A stretch of 64,000 nucleotides of DNA, taken from NCBI GenBank assembly GCA_001600415.1, contig BCJX01000002.1, forward strand, positions 908,267 through 972,266. Direction: 5' to 3'. Under the pieces are notes generated by a model. It was given only the letters and a program-made list of their open reading frames with translations. It had not been told where the DNA came from and searched no databases. Below, in pieces: positions 10,407-19,911 of the stretch. Source of the stretch: Pascua guehoae (lineage: Eukaryota; Basidiomycota; Tremellomycetes; Trichosporonales; Trichosporonaceae). The position numbers and the translations under genes are program-made. Position 1 is the stretch's first letter. The number at the start of each line of letters is the position of its first letter.

Positions 10407-10814
10407 GATGATAACTTTCTGCACTGCCCTCCGACGGATATCTGCACTGCTCGGGCGACTTTACAATGACACGTCATTAAATCTGGCACGAATTTCGCCA
10501 CCTCGAACTTCAAAAACTACTCAATTTACCAACATCCCCGACGTCGATTTCCTGACGATCTACCTATGAGATATGCAAACAAACACCACACGGACGTAGA
10601 GTCAGGTTTGATTCATAATAATTGACAGTTAGGACACTGAAAACTACTTAGAATCACTGTCAAACTCCATCTTGACCTCAGCCTTCCTTATTACTGCAAC
10701 TGAGCTTGTTTGACCAAGATTCATGTATTGGTTGGCGAGAAAAAGTGCAATGATATTAAAGTCGGCCGAGCAGTGCAGATATCCATCAGAGGGCAGTGCA
10801 AAAGGATATCATCA
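10407..10814. mobile_element. TIR-C inverted-repeat element, MITE-like
   Basis: About 60 bp at 10407-10472 (GATGATAACTTTCTGCACTG, CCCTCCGACGGATATCTGCA, CTGCTCGGGCGACTTTACAA) recurs inverted at about 10745-10814 (GATGATATCCTTTTGCACTG, CCCTCTGATGGATATCTGCA, CTGCTCGGCCGACTTTAATA) with roughly 85-90 percent identity by eye. The interior is about 270 bp, AT-richer than its surroundings and non-coding. No clear target-site duplication was identified. Confidence 0.6.
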
Positions 10815-10894
10815 CAAAAGATGGATTCATCGCAATCGTGTTTAACTTCTATCTGATCGTGTTTCTAATCTTGCATTGTGCCACGTCACCCAAC

Positions 10895-12929
10895 CTAGTC
10901 CTTCTTGCCGTCCCTGTTCTCCTCGACTGGCTTTTCGGCCACCTTTTTATTCGGGTGCTTTTTAGCCTTGTATCCTTCCTTGTAAGCAAACTCGCTCAGG
11001 TCAATCTCGGCGGGCGTCTTGCGGCGGGCAAAAATGTGAAAGTGTGCGTAGCCCGGGATAGATTGGAGGCGCTGGTTGTTAGTAGACCCCGAAGAAAAGA
11101 GTCGGCTCACAGGAGGGTTGACAAACTAGGCGTCAGCACTGGTCCTATCATTGCTGGCTCCGACTCACCCAAAGCGTCTCCCACCCACGCTCATCCCACA
11201 CGCCCTTGACCATGTTGGCCACCTCGTGTCCGCCCTTGCACTCAAACTCGACACCGGCCCAGCGCTTAAAGTCGCTCCCGGCGTACTCGACATCGAGAGC
11301 GTACCACCCGCCCTTTTCCGTCTCATCTGCAGGACCCACGCCATCGCCTACTGCAATCGTGCCATCTTCATTCAGGTTGGCCATGACTTCTTCCTTGTCG
11401 TCCGTGTCGGCATCGAGAATGTCCTTGTCACCAATCACGGGTGTCACGCCTGTAAAGCCATGCAGGCCGTTGTCTTCGATGGTCTTCCAGAGCTCTTCGT
11501 CGTAGTCGACTAGCGTGGGGTGTGCGATGGGGATCTGGGTGTCAGACAGGAAAGAAGGGACGGTTTGACGTGTGATTGAAATTGTAGAATGAGGGACGGT
11601 ACCGACACCTTGAAAGTGGACTCGTGGACTTGGAAGAAACCATGAAAAGATGCTTCGCATCGTGCTGGACATTCGCTTCCAAATATGTTTCTGAGGGTAG
11701 AACCTCTTCAGAGGGTCGCAGGCACGTTTCCAACGTTACCATCCTGGCTGTCCCATTCCAAAACCCTCACCCGCCGCGTTTACGCACCTTGGACCAGATA
11801 CAGTAGTGCCTCGTTCCATACGGAAGGCAGTAGGGCCAATCGTTCGGGAGGATGGCAAACGTCTCAGTGTCAAAGCCCTTGGCGGGGTCAAATTTGAGGA
11901 AAGTGTCGTTGTCCGGGTGGTCGTCCTTGTTCTTGAGGCGCGGCTTGACGTCTTGGAGTGCGACGTAGGCCATCGAGTCCTCGGCGCCCTTGTCATCATC
12001 GTCATCATCATCATCGTCGTCGTCATTGTCTTTGGAGACGTCGCCGGGTTTGTGGGTATTCTTCTTGGGACCGTCGGTGTACTTTGTCTTGAGAGAGTCG
12101 GACTGTTTGCGCTCGTCCTTGGTGTCCTTTTCATCTTTGGGTTTCTTGCTGTCTTTGGCCGCCTTACTGTCTTCCTTGGATTTATTATCATCCTTGGTCT
12201 TACTGCCCTTCTTGTCGTTCCCCTGACCAGACTTGGACTTGTCATCATTGCTGTCCTTTCCGCCCTTTTCGTTCTTTTCCTTCTTGGCCTTGTCGCTGCC
12301 ATCCTCGTCCTCGGGTTCCGGCGGCGGTGTTTCACCGTTATTGTACTTGCCCCACGGCAGACGCGCGTCGATGAGGTAGTCTTCTACGCATGTTAGCTTT
12401 GACCGAGGTAGTCGTCTTGACACCGTTGAGGGCATCTTCCGCTCTGTAGGCGGCTCAAAGTCCGCGATACATTGACGACTGAAGCGCGCTTCTGGGTTCA
12501 TGTTACTCACCGGACGAGCCCCACCGCTTCACCTGCTTGTCCATCCACTTTGTGTATCGCGCCTGGACCTCTTTGTTCCGCGAGAGGCGCTCGATGTCGC
12601 CAGATTCTGATCCGTTAGCGCTGGGGTTTCGCTTGGCGATTCCGCAGCCACCACGGTTCTTGGCGAGCCCAGTTTGGACCGTGCCAAGAGCACTCCCTCG
12701 CGCAACTGACAATAATCCTTCTATTCTTTTCATGCCCTCGCACATCTTCACAGCTCTCCCTAACGCTCTACTCACGGACAATGTCCTTCAAGTCACCCCA
12801 GGTAAAGATGCGTGGGTGCGCCTCGAGCTCGGCACGCGACATGGCCCCATTGACATGGTCGGGGACTTCGAACGCCTTTGGACCGGGGTACCGCTTGTCG
12901 TCGATAAAGATGATGTCTGGGGAGATCAT
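10895..12929 (-). CDS. DUF3605 (Gig1-type) protein with a long acidic/lysine-rich insert
   Basis: Member of the fungal DUF3605 family, whose Candida member Gig1 is induced by N-acetylglucosamine; its biochemical role is not established. Five exons (12929-12776, 12606-12511, 12383-11788, 11534-11169, 11125-10895) give 480 residues. Family features: FTWGDLKDIV near the N-terminus, RYTKWM, EDYLIDARLPWGKY, LPNDWPYCLPYGTRHYCIWSK, IPIAHPTLVDYDEELW, and the C-terminal FVNPPVSRL..IPGYAHFHIFAR. Oddities: between WGK and the LPNDWPY core lies a low-complexity block of about 110 residues (Lys/Asp/Ser repeats ending in eleven consecutive Asp), and the C-terminus is Lys-rich. The intron before the fourth exon is 253 nt, long for this window. 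The start is the first ATG that continues into IISPDIIFIDD-like sequence. It is transcribed away from the quinone oxidoreductase gene across a shared 0.5-kb region. Confidence 0.85.
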
Positions 12930-13457
12930 GGTGGTGATGAGTAAAACGGGTGTTGCGCAATGGGCATTTGCATGTGTTTATCGTGGTGTGCACAATGGTG
13001 CTAGTCGTGTTTGCTATGGAGCCGGACGGGTGCTGCGGTCGATGATGTCAGCCAAGTGTAGCCAAAGCCCAGACCTCGGAGCAGGCTTTTTGTGACATCA
13101 ACCGTGCTTGTTGGATCACTCAGGGTCCGATCGGACCCTGAGTGGACGGTGCTTGTCATGCTGGCCCGATATTTGCTCCCGCCGCGGTCCAACTTGGCCG
13201 TGCACGGGCATGATTGAGATCTGCGCTTGGTCAACGCCGACGGGCAAGCCAATCTCCCCACGTGGGAGATGAATCATCCTCACCGGCCGATGGTGACAAC
13301 CGGCCGAGTGTTTCTGCCATTGATAGAGCATGGAAAATAACGTCATCGGCAGTTGGGGTACATAAAGAGTTGCCACTTGTCCCGCACGGTCTCACGCCCC
13401 ACAACACTCACATTCCCACACGCACAGTCTCACCCCACACAACACTCTCATCCCACA
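12930..13457. other. Divergent promoter region between DUF3605 gene and oxidoreductase gene
   Basis: 528 bases separate the two divergent start codons. It contains a 28-bp perfect palindrome (13117-13144) and two copies of ACCGGCCGA about 19 bases apart (about 13280-13310). The last 60 bases before the oxidoreductase ATG are a CACA/CCCA-rich leader. Confidence 0.6.
13117..13144. promoter_or_regulatory. 28-bp perfect palindrome, candidate operator
   Basis: Fourteen-base arms (CACTCAGGGTCCGA and its exact reverse complement) meet with no spacer, so the centre is CCGATCGG. Back-to-back CCG/CGG triplets are typical of sites bound by dimeric Zn(II)2Cys6 fungal factors. Its position in the shared upstream region suggests control of one or both divergent genes. 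The regulatory role is inference; the palindrome is directly visible. Confidence 0.45.
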
Positions 13458-14516
13458 ATGTCCTCGAGCACACCAAGCACCATGCGCACGATCTCGTACA
13501 CGAGATACGGCGGGCCAGACGTTATGGAGCTCCTTGAGCGCCCCGTGCCCCAAATCGCACCGGGACAAGTCCTCATTCGTGTCACCGCTACAGCGCTCAA
13601 CCCCGTGGATGCACGCCAGCGCGAGGGCACATTCAAGATGATTACGCCCCAGACGTTCCCGCTCGTGGGCGGCAACGAGTTGTCGGGCGAGGTCGTCGAG
13701 GTCACTCCGGGCGTCCCGTTTTCCGTGGGCGACAAGGTGATTGCGCGGGTGGACAAGAACCTTCTGGGCGCGTTTGCAGAGTACGCCGCGGTCGACGCGG
13801 ATATTGTCGCAAAGGCTCCAACAAAGCTGCCCCTCGCAGACGCTGCAGGGTTGCCACTCGCGGGCCTCACTGCCTTCCAGGGCCTCGACCTGCTTGAAGT
13901 CACCGCGGGCGACCACGTCCTCGTCACGGCTGGCGCTGGCGGTGTCGGACTCCTCGTGATCCAGCTGGCAAAACTCCGTGGCGCACATGTTACGACCACG
14001 GCGAGTTCGCGCGGTGCCGCGCTCGTCACCAAGGCTGGCGCCGATACGATTATCGACTATACGACCGAAAAGTTTGACCCCGCCGTGCACCAGTTTGACA
14101 AGGTGTTTGACATGGCCGGAGGCGACGACGCCGCCATGGAGACTCTGTTTTCGGTCACCAAGCCCGGCGGCAAGGTCATCACCATCTCGGGCCCGGTCAC
14201 ACCCGCCGCTTTCAACGACTACCTCTCTGGTCTAAAGTGGCTCGTCATCTCGTCCGTGCTCTCTTGGAAGTCTCGTGCGGTGCGTGCCGCCGCCGCCAAG
14301 CGCGGCGTCTCGTACGAATTCTTCTTTATGCGCCCCAACGGTCCGCAGCTGGCTCAACTCGCTGGGTATGTGGACGACGGAAAGCTCGATCTCGTGATCG
14401 ACTCGAGGTTTGACATGGCCGATTATGCCAAGGCGTTTGAGAGGTTGGAGAGTAAGAGGAGTAAGGGCAAGGTGGTGGTTCGGGTGAGAGAGGAGGGTGC
14501 CGGTACGGCGGAGTAG
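13458..14516 (+). CDS. MDR-superfamily zinc-independent quinone/enone oxidoreductase
   Basis: Single-exon, 352 residues, the usual length for NADPH-dependent quinone oxidoreductases of the zeta-crystallin/RTN4IP1-like branch. The N-terminal GroES-like catalytic domain has the family pattern (GPDVMELLERPVPQIAPGQV, then ALNPVDARQREG and GNELSGEV). The Rossmann cofactor site is GAGGVGLLVIQLAK after HVLVTAG, with AGAD..IDYT downstream. Structural-zinc cysteines are lacking, as expected for this branch. The C-terminus (LVIDSRFDMADYAKAFERLE..GKVVVRV) is the standard end of the family. The ATG at 13458 was chosen because upstream in-frame codons are CACA-rich leader sequence and the MDR fold starts a dozen residues later. 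Substrate unknown; likely reduces quinones or alpha,beta-unsaturated carbonyls in the cytosol. Confidence 0.9.
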   Translation: MSSSTPSTMRTISYTRYGGPDVMELLERPVPQIAPGQVLIRVTATALNPVDARQREGTFKMITPQTFPLVGGNELSGEVVEVTPGVPFSVGDKVIARVDKNLLGAFAEYAAVDADIVAKAPTKLPLADAAGLPLAGLTAFQGLDLLEVTAGDHVLVTAGAGGVGLLVIQLAKLRGAHVTTTASSRGAALVTKAGADTIIDYTTEKFDPAVHQFDKVFDMAGGDDAAMETLFSVTKPGGKVITISGPVTPAAFNDYLSGLKWLVISSVLSWKSRAVRAAAAKRGVSYEFFFMRPNGPQLAQLAGYVDDGKLDLVIDSRFDMADYAKAFERLESKRSKGKVVVRVREEGAGTAE

Positions 14517-14689
14517 GTAGTGGTAGAGTGGGATGTGATCATTTGATAGGTGGGAGTGAAGGGTGCGGGATGTGTGGTGGGAGGAGCGGGAAGGAATGGT
14601 GTGATGTGTGGCTGGTGCAACAGAACCGCGATGAATCGGGGGCGCTGGGGTCAGAGCAGCATGGAGAGGAAGCTCCCCACGCGATTGGC

Positions 14690-14790
14690 CGATTCTGCAG
14701 AGGATTTCCGGTTCTGCAGAGGGTTTCCGGTTCTGTAGAGGTTTGCAGGTTCTGTAGAGGTTTGCCGGCTCCATAGAGGTTTGGCGTTCT
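14690..14790 (+). repeat. 19-bp tandem repeat, about five units
   Basis: Units of the form GGTTCTGCAGAGGGTTTCC / GGTTCTGTAGAGGTTTGCC follow one another from 14710 with period 19; the outer units (14690s and 14767-14785) are diverged. Non-coding minisatellite. Confidence 0.8.
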
Positions 14791-15335
14791 GGTTGTTCTC
14801 CATGCAACCTTGGCAAGCAATACTGCGTGGTCGCCAGCACACGGCTCGTCAGGTTATGGCCATCCTCCCGTGGATCAGCGCAAGGGGCGAGTGGCGGGCT
14901 GCGTGGAGTCTCCACAACCAGTTAGTCACCACCGAAACTGACCGCCCCTCCGGCACGAGTTTCCACTCCTCGCGCTCCCGTTCTCTCGTCCAAACCTCGT
15001 ATGGCTATAGAGGCGATGACCATGGCTGCGGGCATTGCAGCGGTGCACAATGTGCGGTTGATTGCTTTGGAATTGGAAGCGAAAGATCCTCAATGAAAAG
15101 CGGAAGCAAATCTCCCTCCTCAACTCTGCCGTCATTCTTTAAAAATGTTTTTTAAACCGACCAACCAGGACCTGGGCAGCGGGGAGGGTTGAAAACAAGT
15201 CAGAAACGGCAGGAGAGTCAGGGAAAATGTTGAAAACCAGCGTAAAGGTCGAAATTTGACAGGTCTCGTCCGGGGTTCGAACGACTTTTTGCTGGAATAA
15301 TTTTTATGCGAAGCGGCTCGTTCAACAACGTAGAA

Positions 15336-15424
15336 GCCCGCGTGGCCAAGTGGTACGGCCCCTGACTTCTACTTCCGTTTCCAGATAGATCAGGAGATCG
15401 CGGGTTCGACCCCCGTCGTGGGCT
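15336..15424 (+). tRNA. tRNA-Arg(UCU) with intron
   Basis: Acceptor GCCCGCG pairs with CGTGGGC. The D arm holds GGCCAAGTGGTACGGCC. The anticodon stem CCTGA/TCAGG encloses CTTCTA followed by an intron of about 17 nt (CTTCCGTTTCCAGATAG) and position 38, giving anticodon UCU, which reads AGA/AGG. The T arm has GCGGG-TTCGACC-CCCGT. Both pol III promoter boxes are intact. Confidence 0.9.
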
Positions 15425-15939
15425 AAATCAACAGCAGAGGTTGACAACATTTTTGGACGTTGAACACCCGTTTTGGCGTCATTTGGTGCCTGTGGGTTGA
15501 AAATAATCCTCAAAAACCGGCTACTGACAGTCACAGATGTAGAAAAGTGGGCATATATCCCACGAGTTTGGAGCCTAGGTTGGTCTGGGGCGGGCAACAT
15601 GCCGTCTCGAAATGCAGCGCGCAGAGCCAGTACGAGACCGACATCCGTGGAGCATTAAATCAACTACGCTGTGTATGGTAGCCCCATTTATTGTCTACGA
15701 CGCTTGTAAGATCCTTCACACGGCTTTTTGCGATGGAGCAAGCTGATATGCTAGCCTGGTTCCAAGATTTCTGCATTGGTGGGAACCGCCAGTACGTAGA
15801 ATGGCACAAGTTGTTTCTGCCCCTCTCATTCTTGTTTTTTTGCACATCATGGCAGAATTTCTACCACTCTTCACTCTCATTTGTCCTAAAATATGGTCGT
15901 TTCTCAATGATACCGAATATTCTTGTTGTTTTAAGTTCT

Positions 15940-17913
15940 TCAGACTTTCTTGAACCATACCTCTGCCGCCTCCTCCGCTCCTTCGTCGACGACCGGAGAG
16001 TTGGCGACACTCTGATCCCCGCGCCACCAGCCTCCGAACATGCCCAAGCCGCCTCTGGCAATGACTGCCGGGTAGTCTCCTTCCGGCAGGACGACGGAGC
16101 CGTTGCCGTCGACCGCGGGTAGGGTGAGGAAAGCTGTGGCGTTGAAGTAGTCTCCATCGAAGTGGGTGATGACAAGACGGTTCCCTATGACGGCTGGGAG
16201 GGAGGCCACAAAGACGGGGCCGGTGAGATTGACCCCCATGCCCGAGAGGTACGTCTGTTCTTCGGGGAGGAGCAGTGCGCCGTCGTCTCGCTCGAGGGAA
16301 AAGTTGTAGTATCCGGGGTCGCCATAAGTGCCAGGGATGTCCTCCCATGGTGTGCTGGGGGGCTTGCCAGACGGCGAGTGCGGCCTCCCCGGGGTGCCTC
16401 CTCCGAGCGCAGAGAGAAGCCGCGTTTCCCATGCGATGGGCTTGAGACCCAACAGCGTGTCAATGATGCGGTACAGGACAATCTGGGCGATAAGTGACCC
16501 ATTCGGATCGTGGTTGGTGAGAACCGCAATCCCCACCCCGAGGCTGGGGACGCGCCCGACAATCGTATTGTGACCGGGAACCGTGCCGCCGTGGAAGAAG
16601 GCATTGTGGCCACGGTATGTCATCATTTCTTGTCCCATCCCGTACGTCAAGGGACTCATCTCTGGGAATACCGACTGCGACGAGACGACGCGCGATATAC
16701 CCACGGCCTCCACGACCGAGGCCGGGATGACGCGCGGCTGGAGGAGCTCGCGGAGGAAGATGGCGGCGTCGTTGCTGCTCATGAGCAGGCCGCCCGAGCC
16801 GGCGAAAAAGTAGCCGTCGCTGTCTTCAAGCCACCGCACAGCACGGGCATCGCCGACACACGAGTGGGGCACCGTGGACCCGTCGTTTTCAGCCAGCTCG
16901 ATCCCGCAGGCAGTAAAGTTTTGGTTTGTCGCCACGTGCGCGTCGCTCCAGTGTCCCGAGAGGCGCGATGCCGTGCGGTTGTACCCCGCGCTGTTCATAC
17001 CGAGCGGTTTGAAAATGTGCTCATGGACAAAGTCGGGGTATGGCATCCCGGAGAGGTGAGCGACGATCTCCGATATCGCGACGTAATGCTGGTTGTTGTA
17101 CTGATAGGCTGAGCGGATCTCTGTCGACATGCGCCAGTGGCACATCTTGGATACCGCCGACGCAGCAGACTCGGTGGTAGCGGCAAAGTCGTGGCCCGGG
17201 AGGCCAGAGTGCATTGCTGTTGTAAGCAGATGACGTTGGGCGAGAGTGGGGCTCAAAGTCACTCACCGAAAAGATCACGCACGCTGACATGGTCGTTTGC
17301 GTACGGGTCACTCAGTCCGAAACCGGGGAGTACGTCCTTGACTTTGGTGTCAAGAGTGAGTAAGGCATTGTTGGGAAGCGCGGTCTGGTTGTGGATGAGC
17401 ATGCCCAGCGAGAGTGCTGCGAGGAGCTTTGAGTTTGATCCCATGGCAAAGATGGTCTGGGAGTGAGTGAGCGAGCTGCTCTGTTCTGCCCAAGGAGCCA
17501 ACACTTCGCCCCTCTTCCCACACTCGCTGCCATATCTTGGGCTGGTCCTCAGCCGCCAACACCACTGGTTCACATCCCCTTGTTAACTCCTCTTCCTGCT
17601 CGCTCCTATTCTCGCTTACTCTAGTTTACAACTCACGTCAGCGTCCACGGTGGTGTTGGCCGTCGCATTCCCAAAGGTGAGAATCTGCGAGCCCCATTCG
17701 CCTGTCCCGTTGGACCCAGTCTAAGCCTCCGCTTTCGCCTTGCGTCGTGTTGCCCCTGGTATCCATAAAGTGTGGTGTTGCAACCACTGTTATGGCCAAG
17801 CCGGGGACATCGCCGATTGTACGCCATTGGTCGATCCACTCGACTGTCGCGTTATCAATGATCTGGGCCGATGTCGAAGCAAAGAAGACCCATTGAGTGA
17901 GACGGGTGAGCAT
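15940..17913 (-). CDS. Class-C beta-lactamase-fold serine hydrolase, one frame break
   Basis: Beta-lactamase/D-alanyl-aminopeptidase-type serine hydrolase of the fungal LACTB/EstB kind; substrate not predictable. Exons 17913-17637, 17456-17267 and 17216-15940. The N-terminus (MLTRLTQWVFFASTSAQ) may be a signal peptide, and NxS/T sites suggest secretion. Catalytic SxxK is in AMGSNSKLLAAL, the tyrosine motif is in YQYNNQHYVAI (Y-N-N in place of Y-x-N), and the third motif is HGG in FFHGGTVPGHNT. A C-terminal lipocalin-like extension follows (GTYGDPGYYNF, then YFNATAFLTLP). In the first exon the frame up to GGLDW and the frame from NGTGEWGSQILTFGNA differ by one base at a GGG run (plus-strand CCC at 17715-17717). 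That is either an assembly error, an unrecognised intron, or a real inactivating frameshift. Otherwise the gene looks intact to its TGA. Confidence 0.8.
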
Positions 17914-18504
17914 GGTGAGTCATGGGGAGAATGCACGGACCACGATACGTGGTGTACTTGTATGCAGTTGAGATGTCAACTGTGCAGGTGTTGGTCACAA
18001 GCTGTGCGGTTGGGAGTTGGGGTTAGCACAGGTGAGGCAGGATTTGATCGGGTCATTTCAATATTTGGCATCCTCAGATTGCAGAGATTGTTGCAAAGGA
18101 GCAGTGGCGGTGCAGCCCAGCCCCCCACAGCCCAAGTCATCGGAACGGCCATGCAAGACGATGCCCGCAGTGATGGTTCGTAATGCATCAATCACAGCTG
18201 CTGGTAAGCCGTATCCGCATGGTTGTGCTTGGAATGCGTGTTTGGATCACAGGTTTATCAGTCGTTCTGTCATGCAGCACACACATCTCCACCCCAGTTC
18301 ATGTGACGCTTGCCCAGCCTTTGTTCATTTGCATAGCACAATCGTTTTCTACAGCACAGCGCCTTCATTTTTCCTTGGCATGATCAACATGGTCTATGTT
18401 CCTTCGCAGCACGCGCGGCATGCAGATGTGGGCCGTCCAGCAGCCCACGGCTTCCATTGTAGTTCGTACACCGCATCTCGGTTCCCGACGGCTCCCCCGC
18501 CCGA
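17914..18504. other. Intergenic region, nothing recognised
   Basis: Between the serine hydrolase start and the 3' end of the Ser/Pro-rich gene. No repeats or coding exons are supported on either strand. Confidence 0.5.
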
Positions 18505-19911
18505 TTACCTTGGGACAGGCACGGAGCCTGCCGACCTAGCCGAATGCCATTCCTCTCCGTCCTCATCGGCCTCGAATACCGTCTGGGGCACGTGGCTGCG
18601 CATGGACGCGCTGCAGCGGGACAGGCTGCGGTGGCGGAAGAGTGCCGGCGAGGGTGGCGCAAACGGGACGTCACCAATGCTGCCGAGAGTGCCGCTGCTG
18701 AGGCGCGATGATGTGTGCGTCGGCGAGGTGACGCTGGTGGTAGCACTCGACAGGTATGCAGGCGGATTGTTGGGGCTACCATGCGGAGTCGGCGGGGTGG
18801 CCGGTGGCTTCTTGCCGACACGGAGGAGGCGTTGGGTGGCCGACACGACCTGCTGGCCAAAGGTGGCAAACCTGTGCAGGCTGGTGGAACTGCGGGTCCG
18901 TACAAGGCGGGGACGGGGCACGGGCGCGTCCGCGTCTACGTCTGCGGGAGTGAGAGTGATTGGGGTAGGCCAAGTCGAGACGCGTGACGGCGCAGGTGGC
19001 GTGTGCTCAGGTCCGGTGGCGAAGTGGAGGCGCTGGCTCAGTTTTGCCACACGGCTCATGCGAGGCACGTGTTCAGGCGGCGCCATGGTGACGACTGGAT
19101 GGAGCGGAGCGGGAGACGAGATCATGTCCGTCGTGATAGCCTTGCGCCGGAGCGGGCTGCTGTCAGCTGTGCGGGAGGTACGTTGCATGGTAGGACTTAC
19201 ACCTGGGGGGCGCGAATCCTGGCCTGGCGGAGGTGGCCCATGGCGTGAGACGCCACCACGCCTGCAAAGTGGCGCCGCGGAGGGATGCGAACCGTAGGGG
19301 GTGTCGCTCGTACCACAGCCTCAGGCTCGGCGAACTGGTCGGGAAACTGCTTGGTAGGGCCGGCGCGGGGCGGAGTTATGGGTGACGCAGAGTGAGTCGA
19401 GTCAGACCCGCTTGACGTGAGCGTGGGTGTCGTCGCCTCGGTGAAGTGTGTCCCAGGAGTAGTGGGGGTAGTCGGCGCAGCGTCCTCTTCGGCATCTTCG
19501 TCGCCTTCCTCTGGGAGGGTGTAGTCTTCCGCTGCCCATTCCAAAGCGGCCGTCATAAAGTCGCGGTCGAGTGAACCAAATGTAATGTCCAACGACTGGG
19601 GACGCGTCGGGTGTGCCTGAGGCACCGCCGACATGAATTCGAGAGGGGTGGGCGGACGGTGCATGGCGATGGTATTGGCTGCGTCACGAGCGAGCTGCTC
19701 AAACCAGACGGGGATGGGTTGGGGCTGCTGCGGTTCTTGATGCTCGTGTTGGAGATGATGAGGCGACGAGGATGATGAAGAGGGAAACACTTTGCCTGGT
19801 GATCAGCATTGACTAATCTTACAAAACATGACCATGGCCGACGATCACCATTACAGAAGCTCGTTTGTACTCACGACGAAACTTTTTAAGCGCCAGTCGG
19901 GGCCAGCCCAT
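18505..19911 (-). CDS. Ser/Thr/Pro-rich hypothetical protein, three exons
   Basis: Not recognised. Exons 19911-19875, 19795-19201 and 19159-18505 give 428 residues. A 37-nt first exon encodes MGWPRLALKKFRR. Next come a Ser run, His/Gln-rich PHHLQHEHQEPQQPQPIP, and WFEQLARDAANTIAMHRPPTP, the only segment with a helix-like look. An acidic stretch (LPEEGDEDAEEDAAP) precedes long Ser/Thr/Pro-rich sequence with several RxxS-type sites (RHRSLSRCSAS). The intron between exons 2 and 3 is 41 nt, with CTGACAG at its 3' end serving as branch site and acceptor. The composition suggests a largely disordered, phosphorylated regulatory or scaffold protein. There is no membrane segment. The start rests on the short first exon, whose spliced product stays in frame. 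Confidence 0.65.

Larger units (their letters stand above)
9344..10894. other. Intergenic region with two inverted-repeat elements and a tRNA
   Basis: No protein gene seen. It holds TIR-A element b (9793-10190) enclosing tRNA-Gly(UCC), and the TIR-C inverted-repeat pair (10407-10814). Confidence 0.5.
14517..15939. other. Intergenic region with tandem repeat and tRNA-Arg
   Basis: Apart from the 19-bp tandem repeat (14690-14790) and tRNA-Arg (15336-15424), nothing coding is supported. A T-arm-like GGGGTTCGAACGAC at about 15275 has no tRNA around it. Confidence 0.5.

Noticed and set aside
15255..15300. A second tRNA next to tRNA-Arg
   Set aside because: Only a T-loop-like GGTTCGAAC is present; no stems form.
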